The position numbers and the translations under genes are program-made. From Micromonospora trifolii (GTDB lineage: Bacteria; Actinomycetota; Actinomycetes; Mycobacteriales; Micromonosporaceae), in the NCBI RefSeq assembly GCF_022229005.1, contig NZ_JAKKFD010000056.1, positions 1-38,003 on the forward strand: a stretch of DNA of 38,003 nt. Reading direction: 5' to 3'. Positions within the stretch are counted from its first letter, which is position 1. Every line of letters begins with the position of its first letter. The notes beneath the pieces are model-generated. The model ran no database searches and was not told the DNA's origin. It worked only from the letters and a program-made list of their open reading frames with translations. Below are positions 14,693 to 23,439 of the stretch, piece by piece.

Positions 14693-16207
14693 TCAGCGCT
14701 TGATCCGACGGCCTACCGCCGACCGCACCCGGTTCCACACCTTCCGCTCGTCGCGGATCCGGGGTCGCGAGCCGTCGGCTCGGCAGATGAACACCAGCGG
14801 CAGTCGCGCGTCCTCGGTCCAGCCCACGTTGGTGATCCGGGCCTTGAGCAGCCAGCTGCCCCTGGTGCGGCCGCCGTTGAGGGCGGCGAAGTCGATTGTG
14901 GCGGTGGCCCGGTGCACCAGGTGGACGGTGTCCGCTCCGGTCGTACCGGTGATCCGCTCGGTCTCGAAGGTGTTCGGAAGGAAGATCTCGGCGCCGGTCT
15001 CCCGGTGGCGGGCCACCAGGTCCAGGCGCGCCTTGCGCACCTGCGCGGTGGCGTCGAGCACCTCGGGGGCGATCTCCTCCATCGGGAGCACCAGCACGTC
15101 GCGGCCGTCGTCGGCGCGGAAGCCGACCGGCTGGTCCGCGGCGCGCAGCTCGGCGGCGATGGTCACCGTGACGGCGTGGTCGGCACGCCGGAGTTCGTCG
15201 ATGGTGCCGTGCGCGGCGATGCCCGCCTCCCAGCGGGCAAGCCTGCGCAGGTCCGCGACGCGGCCCTGCTCCGCCAGGTACGCCACGGCTCGGAGCAGGG
15301 GTGGCAGACCGCCTGCGACACCGGGGGCGAAGCGGTCCTGGATGACCTTCTGGATCTCCAGCGCGACCTGCTCCAGCCACGCCTCGGGGGCGTTCAGCAG
15401 CCGCTTGCCGCGCAGCCGGCTGAGCATCTCGTTGCGCAGCCAGCGCCGGTGCAGCCGATCCCGCAGCGGACCCGGCTCGGTGTTGGCGTCCACGACGTCC
15501 AGCGCCTCGCGCACGCTGGCGTAGTAGCTCGACGGGTCCAGCTGGCCCGCTGTGACGTTGCGCGCGTCGCCCCGCTGGACGTGGTGGTAGCAGGTGTAGT
15601 CGGACAGCACTGAGGTGCGCCGGGACAGGAAGTAGGCCCGGACGACCAGCGAGTGGTCCTCCAGCCGACGCTTGCCGCCCTCCGGGAACCGCAGACCGTG
15701 CTCGTTGAGGAACGACCGCCGGAACAGCTTGTGGCAGGTCAGGCTGTCGATCAGGGGGGAGTTGCCCAGTGTGGCGTCGAAGCGGTTCTTGCGGAACAGC
15801 TCCCGCGGCACGGGGCGCCCGTACCCGGCCATCTTCCCCACCACGATGTCGGCGTCGTTCGCCTTCGCGCAGGCGTGGAGCCGCTCCAGCGCCTCGTCGG
15901 CGAACCAGTCGTCGTCGTCGGCGAAGAAGACGTACTCGCCGCGGGCGTGGTCGATGCCGAGGTTGCGCGGACGCGACGGCCAGCCGGAGTTCTCGATGTG
16001 CAGCACGGTGATGTGCGGGTGCTCGGCGGCCAGCCGGTCCAGCCGCTCCGCGGTGTCGTCGGTCGAGCCGTCATCGACGAATATCGCTTCGAATTCGTCG
16101 GCGGGCAGTGACTGGCGCAGGAGCGAGGCGGCGAGCTTCTCGATGTGCGGGCCGCAGTTGTACGCCGGCACCACGACGCTCACCTTGGGGACGCCCACCT
16201 CGGCCAT
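14693..16207 (-). CDS. Family-2 glycosyltransferase with a large C-terminal extension
   Basis: This 504-residue protein is predicted to transfer a sugar from a nucleotide donor at the inner membrane face or in the cytoplasm. The GT-A domain is clear: SVVVPAYNCGPHIEKLAASLLRQ at the start, VDDGSTDDT (about 44-52), the metal-binding FADDDDWF (about 95-102) and KLFRRSFL with the later EDHSLVVRAYFL. Residues from about 290 on form a helical then beta-rich region without a recognised family; it resembles the accessory domains of wall-polymer glycosyltransferases. No membrane helix is evident. The APS kinase gene lies immediately downstream, so the product could be a sulfated glycan, which is a guess. 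Confidence 0.88.
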   Translation of the reverse strand: MAEVGVPKVSVVVPAYNCGPHIEKLAASLLRQSLPADEFEAIFVDDGSTDDTAERLDRLAAEHPHITVLHIENSGWPSRPRNLGIDHARGEYVFFADDDDWFADEALERLHACAKANDADIVVGKMAGYGRPVPRELFRKNRFDATLGNSPLIDSLTCHKLFRRSFLNEHGLRFPEGGKRRLEDHSLVVRAYFLSRRTSVLSDYTCYHHVQRGDARNVTAGQLDPSSYYASVREALDVVDANTEPGPLRDRLHRRWLRNEMLSRLRGKRLLNAPEAWLEQVALEIQKVIQDRFAPGVAGGLPPLLRAVAYLAEQGRVADLRRLARWEAGIAAHGTIDELRRADHAVTVTIAAELRAADQPVGFRADDGRDVLVLPMEEIAPEVLDATAQVRKARLDLVARHRETGAEIFLPNTFETERITGTTGADTVHLVHRATATIDFAALNGGRTRGSWLLKARITNVGWTEDARLPLVFICRADGSRPRIRDERKVWNRVRSAVGRRIKR

Positions 16208-16434
16208 CAGGATCCCTCCCGCGTCGTCGGTCGATCACCGGGCGGGTCGATGCCTGGTGAACGGGAGGTGAATGGTGTCACCCTGGACGTGTCTTTCCCA
16301 AGGCGGGGTCGGGCCGAACGCGGGACCGGCGGAAACGTCGCGAGGGCCTCGGCGGGGGACCTTAGGGGTCCGGCGCGGAAAGGATCAGGGGAGTGCCGGG
16401 GGCGTGCCGGTGTCCCTGCTGGGCATCGACTCCC

Positions 16435-16446
16435 TACGCTGGGCGC
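16435..16446 (+). promoter_or_regulatory. Likely -10 box of a leaderless ABC-exporter transcript
   Basis: TACGCT lies exactly six bases before the GTG at 16447, the spacing at which transcription would start on the start codon itself. There is no ribosome-binding site in between. The -35 box is not obvious. Confidence 0.5.
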
Positions 16447-17361
16447 GTGACACTGATCGCGACCCAGTCGCTCACCAAGACGTACGGAGGTCGGGTCACC
16501 GCGCTGGCCGACCTCACCGTCGCCGTCGAGCCCGGGATCATCGGCCTGGTGGGCGCGAACGGCGCCGGCAAATCCACGTTGATCAAGATTCTGCTCGGCC
16601 TGATCGCACCAACCAGCGGTCAGGTCTCGGTGCTCGGCATCGACCCGACCGCAGACCCGGCGGCTGTCCGCAGCCGGGTCGGCTACATGCCGGAGCACGA
16701 CTGCCTCCCACCCGACCTGTCCGCCGCCGAACTGGTCACCCATCTCGGCCGGATGAGCGGCCTGCCCCGCACCGCGGCCCGCGAGCGGGCCTCGGAGGCG
16801 CTGCGGCACGTGGGGCTCTATGAGGAGCGCTACCGCCCGGTCGGGGGCTACTCGACCGGCATGAAGCAGCGCGTCAAGCTGGCCCAGGCGCTGGTGCACG
16901 ACCCCGACCTGCTGTTGCTGGACGAGCCGACCAACGGCCTGGACCCGGCCGGCCGCGACGCCATGCTGGCCCTGGTACACCGGATCGGCACCGAGTTCGG
17001 CATCTCCGTGCTGGTCTGCTCGCACCTGCTCGGCGAGGTCGAGCGGATCTGCGACACGCTGATCGCCATCGACGGCGGCCGGTTGCTGCGCGCCGACAAC
17101 ATCTCCGCGATGACGACGGCCACCGACGTGCTCGCCGTGGAGGTCAGCGAGGGCACCGAGGAACTCGCCGCCAGGCTCGCCGAACTGAAACTGCCGGTCG
17201 CCCGGGACGGGCGTCTGCTCCTCGTGCCGCTCGCCGACGACGGCACCTACGACCTGATCCTCGGTGCGGTCGCCGAACTGGACCTGCCACTGCACCGACT
17301 GGACCAGCGCCGGCACCGGGTGGCCGAACTCTTCGCCACGAGGGAGCTCACTCATGCCTGA
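16447..17361 (+). CDS. ABC-2 exporter ATP-binding protein, first of two
   Basis: This 304-residue ATPase has Walker A GANGAGKST (about 36-44), signature YSTGMKQRVKLAQAL and Walker B LLLLDEPTNGLDP with catalytic Glu. A C-terminal portion of about 90 residues is typical of ABC-2 exporter ATPases. The GTG at 16447 is preferred over an upstream ATG at 16393, because a TACGCT box sits six bases before the GTG and the extra 18 residues are not family-like. The stop overlaps the next permease start by eight bases. It drives an efflux or membrane-remodelling transporter of unknown substrate. Confidence 0.9.
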   Translation: MTLIATQSLTKTYGGRVTALADLTVAVEPGIIGLVGANGAGKSTLIKILLGLIAPTSGQVSVLGIDPTADPAAVRSRVGYMPEHDCLPPDLSAAELVTHLGRMSGLPRTAARERASEALRHVGLYEERYRPVGGYSTGMKQRVKLAQALVHDPDLLLLDEPTNGLDPAGRDAMLALVHRIGTEFGISVLVCSHLLGEVERICDTLIAIDGGRLLRADNISAMTTATDVLAVEVSEGTEELAARLAELKLPVARDGRLLLVPLADDGTYDLILGAVAELDLPLHRLDQRRHRVAELFATRELTHA

Positions 17362-18259
17362 GCCGTCCACCGCCGCCGTGCGCTCCACGCCGACCGGCGT
17401 CATCCACGACATCGGCTACCAGCGCTACGAGGGGCCGAGGCTGGGCCGCCGACAGGTCTTCGGCGCGCTCTACCTGCACGGTCTGCGCACCGCGTTCGGG
17501 CTCGGACGCAGCGCCAAGGCCAAGATCTTCCCGTGGCTGGTGGTCGGCATCGTCTCCCTGGTCGCGGTGGCCCTGGCCGCGGTACGCAGCCAGATCGGCG
17601 AGCCCGTCGCCACGTACGCCCAGTTCGCCGACGCGATGAGCTGGCTGGTCATCTTCTTCGTCGCGGTCGTCGCTCCGGAGCTGGTCTCCCGGGACCTGCG
17701 CAGCGGTGTGCTGCCGCTGTACTTCTCCCGGCCGCTGCCGCGCGCCGACTACGCGTTGGCCAAGCTGCTGGCGCTGGTCACCGCCCTCTGGCTGCTGCTC
17801 GGCGGGCCGCAGTTGCTGATGTTCCTGGGTGCCGCCTTCACCACCAAGCAGGGCATGCGCGGGGTGTGGAACGAGCTGCTCGACCTGTTGCCCGGGCTGC
17901 TCTACGCCGGGCTGTGGGCGGTGGTCTTCGCCTCGGTCGGGCTGCTGGTCGCCTCGTTGACCGGCAAGCGCGCCTTCGCCGCCGGTGGGGTGGTGGCGGT
18001 CTTCCTGATGACCACCCCGATCGTCGGGGTGCTGAGCATCCTGCCGTCGCGTGCCGCCAACGAGCTGGCCGGGCTCGCCTCGCCCTCCACGCTGGTGCAG
18101 GGGGTGGGCATCTGGTCGCTGGGTGACCTGCTGGTCGAGGGCGATCCGGGCGAGATGATGATCGGCGGGTTCGGTCCGGTCTACGCCCTGGCCGCGGTGC
18201 TGTTGGTCGCCGGCGCGACCGCCCTCCTGCTGGCTCGCTACCGGAAGGTCGCCTCCTGA
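17354..18259 (+). CDS. ABC-2 type permease, partner of the first ATPase
   Basis: This 301-residue membrane protein begins with a cytoplasmic segment containing IGYQRYEGPRLGRRQV and HGLRTAFGLGRSAKAKI, followed by about six hydrophobic helices (for example FPWLVVGIVSLVAVALAAV and LVTALWLLLGGPQLLMFLGA). The central LVSRDLRSGVLPLYFSRPL is the amphipathic coupling segment of ABC-2 permeases. It starts at an ATG inside the end of the ATPase gene and shares one base with the next gene (TGATG), so all are translated together. The transported substrate is not predictable. Confidence 0.87.
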   Translation: MPEPSTAAVRSTPTGVIHDIGYQRYEGPRLGRRQVFGALYLHGLRTAFGLGRSAKAKIFPWLVVGIVSLVAVALAAVRSQIGEPVATYAQFADAMSWLVIFFVAVVAPELVSRDLRSGVLPLYFSRPLPRADYALAKLLALVTALWLLLGGPQLLMFLGAAFTTKQGMRGVWNELLDLLPGLLYAGLWAVVFASVGLLVASLTGKRAFAAGGVVAVFLMTTPIVGVLSILPSRAANELAGLASPSTLVQGVGIWSLGDLLVEGDPGEMMIGGFGPVYALAAVLLVAGATALLLARYRKVAS

Positions 18260-19170
18260 TGAGCACGCTGAGCCTGACCGGGGTGTCCCGGTGGTACGGC
18301 AACGTGGTCGCGGTCAACGACATCAGCATGGCCCTCGGCCCGGGTGTGACCGGGCTGCTCGGCCCGAACGGCGCCGGCAAGACCACGCTGCTGCACATGA
18401 TGGCCGGGTTCCTCGCCCCGTCGCGCGGCACCGTCACCCTCGACGACGATCCGACGTGGCGCAATCCCGACGTCTACCGGCGGCTGGGGCTGGTCAGCGA
18501 ACGGGAGGCGGTGCAGGGTTTCCTCACCGCGTACGAGTTCGTGCTGGCCAGCGCGAAGCTGCACCGGCTGCCCGATCCGGCGGCGGCGGCCCGGCGGGCG
18601 ATCGACCTGGTGGAGCTGGAGTCGGCGCAGGACCGCCGGATCGGCACGTACTCCAAGGGAATGCGCCAGCGGGCCCGGGTGGCCGCCGCGCTGGTGCACG
18701 ACCCGCAGGTGCTGCTGCTCGACGAGCCGTTCAACGGCATGGACCCGCGCCAGCGGCTGCACATGATGCAGCTGCTGCACACCCTGGGCGACGCCGGTCG
18801 GACGATCCTGTTCAGCTCGCACATCCTGGAGGAGGTCGAGCAGGTCTCCGGGACGGTGCAGGTGATGGTGGCCGGGCGGTTGGCGGCCTCCGGCGACTTC
18901 CGGACCATCCGCCGGTTGATGACCAACCGCCCGCACGTGTTCGCGGTGCGTTCCACCGACGACCGGGCCCTGGCCGTCGCGCTGATCGCCGAGCCGTCGG
19001 TCAGTGGGGTCGAGTTGGACCCGACCGGCCTGACGGTGCGGGCCGGTGACTACGGCGCGTTCACCCGGGCGCTACCCCGGATCGCACTCAACAAAGGCAT
19101 CCGGGTGCGCCAGTTGGTGCCGTCCGACGAGTCCCTGGAGAGCGTCTTCTCCTACCTCGTGGAGGCATGA
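18259..19170 (+). CDS. ABC-2 exporter ATP-binding protein, second of two
   Basis: This 303-residue ATPase is related to the one at 16447. It has Walker A GPNGAGKTT (about 35-43), signature YSKGMRQRARVAAAL, Walker B LLLLDEPFNGMDP and the H-loop FSSHILEEVE. The C-terminal domain of about 90 residues ends with DESLESVFSYLVEA, usual in this family. Coupled by a TGATG junction to the permease before it and followed after 67 bp by a second permease, it probably forms the second half of a two-ATPase, two-permease complex. Confidence 0.9.
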   Translation: MSTLSLTGVSRWYGNVVAVNDISMALGPGVTGLLGPNGAGKTTLLHMMAGFLAPSRGTVTLDDDPTWRNPDVYRRLGLVSEREAVQGFLTAYEFVLASAKLHRLPDPAAAARRAIDLVELESAQDRRIGTYSKGMRQRARVAAALVHDPQVLLLDEPFNGMDPRQRLHMMQLLHTLGDAGRTILFSSHILEEVEQVSGTVQVMVAGRLAASGDFRTIRRLMTNRPHVFAVRSTDDRALAVALIAEPSVSGVELDPTGLTVRAGDYGAFTRALPRIALNKGIRVRQLVPSDESLESVFSYLVEA

Positions 19171-19171
19171 C

Positions 19172-19225
19172 CGGTGAGTGCGAGGAGTGAACGAGCGCAG
19201 CGAGTGAGCCCCGCAGTCACGAACG
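19172..19225 (+). repeat. Short repeat-like intergenic linker
   Basis: The stretch contains the interlocked words GCGAGGAGTGAACGAGCGC and AGCGAGTGAGCCCCGCAGTC, a GAG/GTGA-rich motif. As I recall, it recurs between genes in Micromonospora-type genomes. It sits between the second ATPase and the second permease without a terminator-like stem. A genome-wide count would decide; here only one copy is visible. Confidence 0.35.
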
Positions 19226-19237
19226 AAAGAAGCTGAC

Positions 19238-19948
19238 ATGTCGACAGTTACCTGGATCACCGCGCGTGGGTTGTTCGGCCGACGTCGGTTCCTGCTGCTG
19301 CTACCGCTGCCGTTGGTGCTGCTCGGGCTGGCCGTGCTCTGCCGGTCGCTGGGGGTGGACCCGGGCGAGTGGGGGCCGCCGGTGCTGGTCGGCCTCGGCC
19401 TGGCAGTGGTGCTGCCGGTGGTTGCGTTGATCATCGGCACCGGCGTGCTGGGCGCCGAGATCGACGACGGCACCGTGGTGCACATCCTGACCAAGCCGCT
19501 GCCGCGCTGGCAGATCGTGCTGCCGAAGCTCGCGGTGGCCGCCGGGGTCACAGCGGTCACCGTGGCGGTGCCGCTCTACGTCGCGGGCGTGCTCGCCGAT
19601 TCGGTACGCCTCGGACTGGCGCTGGCGGTCGCGGCGGCGCTCGGCGCGCTGGCGTACTCGGCGTTGTTCCTCGCGCTCAGTCTGGTCACCAGGCGGCCGG
19701 TGCTGCTCGGGCTGGTCTACGTGCTGATCTGGGAGGGGCTGCTGGGCAACTTCGTCAGCGGCACCAAGGTGCTCTCCATCCAGCAGTACGTGATCGCCCT
19801 CGCCGACCGGATCGCCCCCACCGGGCTGCTGGAGACCAGCGTGTCGGTGCCGGTGGCGTCGGTGATGACCGCGCTGGTCAGCGTCGGCTTCACAGTGCTC
19901 GCCATCGACCGCCTGCGCTCGTTCAGCGTGGCCGGCGAGACGAGCTGA
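19238..19948 (+). CDS. ABC-2 type permease, second of two
   Basis: This 236-residue integral membrane protein is last in the four-gene exporter operon. It shows about six hydrophobic helices, beginning FLLLLPLPLVLLGLAVLC. The ABC-2 hallmark segment GAEIDDGTVVHILTKPLPRW is the coupling region after the second helix. It is shorter than the other permease and lacks its N-terminal YEGPRLGR extension, so the two are probably non-identical halves of one channel. The ATG is preceded by a weak AAAGAAG ribosome site. Confidence 0.87.
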   Translation: MSTVTWITARGLFGRRRFLLLLPLPLVLLGLAVLCRSLGVDPGEWGPPVLVGLGLAVVLPVVALIIGTGVLGAEIDDGTVVHILTKPLPRWQIVLPKLAVAAGVTAVTVAVPLYVAGVLADSVRLGLALAVAAALGALAYSALFLALSLVTRRPVLLGLVYVLIWEGLLGNFVSGTKVLSIQQYVIALADRIAPTGLLETSVSVPVASVMTALVSVGFTVLAIDRLRSFSVAGETS

Positions 19949-19958
19949 CAACGATGTT

Positions 19959-20036
19959 AGGGCGTGTGTCAAAGCCCCTGGCCGGACCGCCGCCTGGACT
20001 CCGCCTCGGCTCGACCGAGGCCTTGACACACGCCCT
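19959..20036. repeat. 78-bp inverted-repeat element (small non-autonomous element or terminator)
   Basis: The ends AGGGCGTGTGTCAA and TTGACACACGCCCT are a perfect 14-bp inverted repeat at the very edges. The inner bases also pair partly (AGCCCC against GGCCTCGG), and a nested stem GCCTCGG-CTCGA-CCGAGGC lies close to the right arm. It starts about ten bases after the ABC-2 permease stop. Sharp, outermost inverted ends look like those of a miniature transposable element. An unusually large terminator is the alternative. No clear target duplication is seen. Confidence 0.45.
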
Positions 20037-20046
20037 GGGCGCTGTT

Positions 20047-20081
20047 CCGGCCAGCCCCCGCGCTGCGGTAGGGCTGGCCGG
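20047..20081 (+). terminator. Hairpin after the exporter operon
   Basis: CCGGCCAGCCC and GGGCTGGCCGG form a perfect 11-bp stem with a 13-base loop. It is a second structure after the 78-bp element and lies about 30 bp before the next start codon. It may end exporter transcription. Confidence 0.5.
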
Positions 20082-20113
20082 ATGGACCGGCCGGGCCACA
20101 TCGGGCCAGGCTG

Positions 20114-20764
20114 GTGGGCGTGAGCGTCGAAGCGGAGCGGACGTCGTTGGCTGAGCCATACTCCCGGAGCAGCCGGCCCTGGCTGACCAGCCTGGCCGTC
20201 GCCGGGCTGGCCTGTGCCACTGTCGCCACCGCGGCTCAGGGCAGCGGCCAGTTCCACTGGTGGGCGGTGTTCATCCTGATCCCGGCCGCGTTGATCGCGG
20301 CCAGCGGCGGGCCGTTGCTGGCTCGCGGCGGTGGCCGGGCCTTCGCCGGGTACATGCTCGCCTGCGTCGGCACGATCGTCTTCGCAGTCGGCGCGCTGCT
20401 GATGTTCGGTGTGATGGGGCGAGGTTGGCCGCTCCTGGTGGTGCTGCCCTGCCTGGCGGTGGCTGGCACCTACGGCTGGCGCGCGGCCCACCCGCTGGCC
20501 CGCGGCCTGCACCGGGCGGTGGCCCTGCTCGCGCTGACCGGAGCGCTGCTCGGGCTGACCCTGCAACTGATCCGGGTGGATCTGATCCACCTGGAGACCG
20601 GCTGGTGGGGCGCGTTCCTGATGCTGGCCGGGGCCATCGTGCTGGGCAACGCGGGCGAGCTGACCCGGCACCGTATGCCGTACCGCCTCCAGGCGATCAC
20701 CCTGCTGGTCGGGCCCGCCGTGATCGCGTTCCTGCTCGGGCTGCGTTTCCTGCGCGGCTGGTGA
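20114..20764 (+). CDS. Hypothetical membrane protein
   Basis: This 216-residue protein has about six predicted membrane helices, for example SLAVAGLACATVATAA, WAVFILIPAALIAAS, LLVVLPCLAVAGTYG and WWGAFLMLAGAIVLG. Short basic loops (RHRMPYRLQ) suggest an inner-membrane topology. I recognise no family. A GTG at 20120 is an equally possible start, and neither has a good ribosome site. It stands alone between the exporter operon's hairpins and a bidirectional terminator shared with valS. Codon usage matches the neighbours, so it is a real gene. Confidence 0.75.
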   Translation: MGVSVEAERTSLAEPYSRSSRPWLTSLAVAGLACATVATAAQGSGQFHWWAVFILIPAALIAASGGPLLARGGGRAFAGYMLACVGTIVFAVGALLMFGVMGRGWPLLVVLPCLAVAGTYGWRAAHPLARGLHRAVALLALTGALLGLTLQLIRVDLIHLETGWWGAFLMLAGAIVLGNAGELTRHRMPYRLQAITLLVGPAVIAFLLGLRFLRGW

Positions 20765-20770
20765 GCCGCC

Positions 20771-20804
20771 GGTCCGCCGCCGCCCGAGCGGACGGCGGCG
20801 GACC
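20771..20804. terminator. Bidirectional hairpin between the membrane-protein gene and valS
   Basis: GGTCCGCCGCCG and CGGCGGCGGACC form a perfect 12-bp stem with a ten-base loop in the 44-bp gap between two convergent genes. Confidence 0.75.
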
Positions 20805-20808
20805 CCGG

Positions 20809-23427
20809 TCAGAAGGCGCAGGCGATGACCAGCTCCGGGGTGCGGTCCGGGAGCAGATCGAGCTTGGCGATCCGGCCGGCCGCCCGTAGGTCGTCGGCGA
20901 CCAGCGTGAGCTGCTCCAGCAGCGCCGCCGGGCCGAGCGCCTCCGCCAACGGCACCTCCGCCTTCATCGACAGCTTCCGCTCCGACTTGGCCCGTCGCAC
21001 CTGGCTCAACGCGTCACCGGCGAGCCGCAGCAGCGCCGGCTCACCCGATCCCTCGATCGTCCGGGCCACCTCGTAGGTGGTGGGCCACGGCGCCAGGTGC
21101 ACCGAGCCGTACCGCCACCACGACCAGACCTCCTCGGTCACGTACGGCAGCACCGGGGCGAACAACCGCAGCTGCACCGACAGCGCCGAGGCCAGCGCCG
21201 CCCGTGCGGAGTCGGCCGCCGCTCCGGTGCCGTAGGCCCGCTCCTTGACCAGCTCGATGTAGTCGTCGCAGAACCGCCAGAAGAACGCCTCGGTGACCTG
21301 CAGGGCCGCCGTGTGGTCGTACGAGTCGAAGGCGGTGCTCGCCGCGGTGACAACGGTGGCCAGCTCGGCGAGCATGGCCCGGTCCAGTGGTGTGGTCGCC
21401 GACAGCTCCAGGTCGCGGCGCGGCGTCAGACGCGCCGAGCTGGAGTTGTCGTACGGGGCGCGCAACGCGTCCGCCGCGCCCAGCCCGAGCGCGAACTTGG
21501 ACGCGTTGAGCAGCTTGGTGGCCAGTCGCCGGCCGACTTTGATCTGCGCTGGGTCGAAGGCCAGGTCCATGCCGGGCTTGCCGCTGGCCGCCCAGTAGCG
21601 CACCGCGTCCGAGCCGTGCTGCTCCAACAGGGCCACCGGGGTGACCACGTTTCCCTTGGACTTGGCCATCTTCTTGTGGTCGGGGTCGAGGATCCAGCCC
21701 GAGAGCACTGTGTCCCGCCAGGGCAGCACCCCGTGCTCCAAGTGCGAACGGATCACGCTGTCGAAGAGCCAGGTCCGGATGATCTCCTGCCCCTGCGGGC
21801 GGAGATCCATCGGGAAGACCCTGGCGAACAGGTCCGGGTCGGTCTCCCAGCCGCCGACGATCTGCGGGGTCAGCGACGAGGTGGCCCAGGTGTCGAGCAC
21901 GTCCGGGTCGCCGATGAAGCCACCCGGTCGGCCGCGCTGCGACTCGTCGTAACCGGGCGCCGGATCGCTGGATGGATCGACTGGCAGCGAGGACTCGTCC
22001 GGCGTGAGAGGGTGGGACCAGTCCGGCTCGCCAGTGTCGTCGAGCCGGTACCACACCGGCACCGGCACCCCGAAGAAGCGTTGGCGGCTGACCAGCCAGT
22101 CCCCGTTCAGGCCGCCCACCCAGTTGTCGTAGCGGTGTTTCATGTGCGCCGGCACCCAGTGCAGCTGCTCGCCCCGGGCCAGCAGGGTCGCGCGCAGCGC
22201 CTCGTCCCGGCCGCCGTTGCGCAGATACCACTGTCGAGTCGAGACGATCTCCAGTGGCCGGTCGCCGCGTTCGTAGAACTTGACCGGGTGGGTGATCGGG
22301 CGCGGCTCGCCGATCAGGTCACCCGCGTCGGCCAGCATCCCGACGATCTCCCGGCGGGCGCCGTTGACGGTCTGCCCGGCCAGCGCCGCGTACGGCTGCG
22401 CCGGCACCCCGTGCGGCGGCTCGGGAAGCAGCCGACCGTCCCGGCCGATCACCACCCGGGTGTCCAGCCCCAGCTCACGCCACCAGGTCACGTCGGTCAG
22501 GTCACCGAACGTGCAGACCATCGCGACACCGGTGCCCTTGCCGGGGTCGGCGAGTGGATGCGCGTACACCGGCACCTCGACGTCGAAGAGCGGGCTGCGC
22601 ACCGTGGCGCCCACCAGGTCGGCGTACCGCTCGTCGTCGGGGTGGCAGACCAGCGCCACGCAGGCCGGCAACAGCTCGGGCCGGGTGGTGTCGATGAGCA
22701 CCTCACGCCCGTCGGCCGCCGCGAACCGCAGTCGGTGGTAGGCGCCGGGGCGCTCCCGGTCCTCCAACTCCGCCTGGGCGACAGCGGTGGCGAAGCCGAC
22801 GTCCCAGAGGGTCGGCGCCTCCGACTGGTACGCCTCGCCACGGCGCAGGTTGCGGACGAAGGCCCGTTGGCTGGTGGTCCGGGCGATCCGGCCGATCGTC
22901 GTGTACGTCAGGGACCAGTCCACCGAGAGCCCGAGCCGCCGCCACAGCGCCTCGAAGGCCTGCTCGTCGGTGACCGTCAGCCGTTCGCACAGCTCGATGA
23001 AGTTGCGCCGGGAGATCGGGGTGGGGTCGCGGCGGGCCGCGTCGTCGACCGGAGCTGCCGGTGGTCGCCACACCGGGTCGTACGGCAGTGCCGGATCGCA
23101 GCGCACCCCGTACACGTTCTGCGCCCGACGCTCGGTGGGCAGGCCGTTGTCGTCCCAGCCCATCGGGTAGAAGACGGCCTTGCCGCGCATCCGCTGGTAC
23201 CGCGCCGTGGTGTCGGTGTGCGTGTACGAGAAGACGTGCCCCATGTGCAACTCGCCCGATACGGTCGGCGGCGGGGTGTCGATCGAGAACACGTCGCTCC
23301 GCTTTCTCGAGCGGTCGAACGCGTACGTGCCTTCCTCCTGCCAGCGGCGTGCCCAGCTCTCCTCGAGCCCGTCCACTGTCGGACGCTCGGGAACGCCGGC
23401 GCGGGCCGTCCTCGCCGTATCGGTCAT
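20809..23427 (-). CDS. valS: Valyl-tRNA synthetase, archaeal-like (type 2) subfamily
   Basis: This class I synthetase of 872 residues charges tRNA-Val. The HIGH motif appears as HMGH (about 61-64) and KMSKS as KMAKS (HKKMAKSKGNVVTP). The catalytic domain reads PMGWDDNGLPTERRAQNVYGVRCDP, the wording of the archaeal-like ValRS subfamily rather than the usual bacterial one, and the C-terminus lacks the long coiled-coil arm of typical bacterial ValRS. I use the ATG at 23427: TACGAT lies six bases upstream, which suggests a leaderless message. An ATG at 23463 would add 12 non-conserved residues. It is probably the housekeeping enzyme of this lineage, but a second valS elsewhere cannot be excluded. 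Confidence 0.95.
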   Translation of the reverse strand: MTDTARTARAGVPERPTVDGLEESWARRWQEEGTYAFDRSRKRSDVFSIDTPPPTVSGELHMGHVFSYTHTDTTARYQRMRGKAVFYPMGWDDNGLPTERRAQNVYGVRCDPALPYDPVWRPPAAPVDDAARRDPTPISRRNFIELCERLTVTDEQAFEALWRRLGLSVDWSLTYTTIGRIARTTSQRAFVRNLRRGEAYQSEAPTLWDVGFATAVAQAELEDRERPGAYHRLRFAAADGREVLIDTTRPELLPACVALVCHPDDERYADLVGATVRSPLFDVEVPVYAHPLADPGKGTGVAMVCTFGDLTDVTWWRELGLDTRVVIGRDGRLLPEPPHGVPAQPYAALAGQTVNGARREIVGMLADAGDLIGEPRPITHPVKFYERGDRPLEIVSTRQWYLRNGGRDEALRATLLARGEQLHWVPAHMKHRYDNWVGGLNGDWLVSRQRFFGVPVPVWYRLDDTGEPDWSHPLTPDESSLPVDPSSDPAPGYDESQRGRPGGFIGDPDVLDTWATSSLTPQIVGGWETDPDLFARVFPMDLRPQGQEIIRTWLFDSVIRSHLEHGVLPWRDTVLSGWILDPDHKKMAKSKGNVVTPVALLEQHGSDAVRYWAASGKPGMDLAFDPAQIKVGRRLATKLLNASKFALGLGAADALRAPYDNSSSARLTPRRDLELSATTPLDRAMLAELATVVTAASTAFDSYDHTAALQVTEAFFWRFCDDYIELVKERAYGTGAAADSARAALASALSVQLRLFAPVLPYVTEEVWSWWRYGSVHLAPWPTTYEVARTIEGSGEPALLRLAGDALSQVRRAKSERKLSMKAEVPLAEALGPAALLEQLTLVADDLRAAGRIAKLDLLPDRTPELVIACAF

Positions 23428-23433
23428 CCTGCG

Positions 23434-23439
23434 ATCGTA
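23434..23439 (-). promoter_or_regulatory. -10 box for a leaderless valS transcript
   Basis: On the minus strand TACGAT ends six bases before the valS ATG, and no ribosome site intervenes. No T-box-like structure is visible in the 162 bases upstream. Confidence 0.5.
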
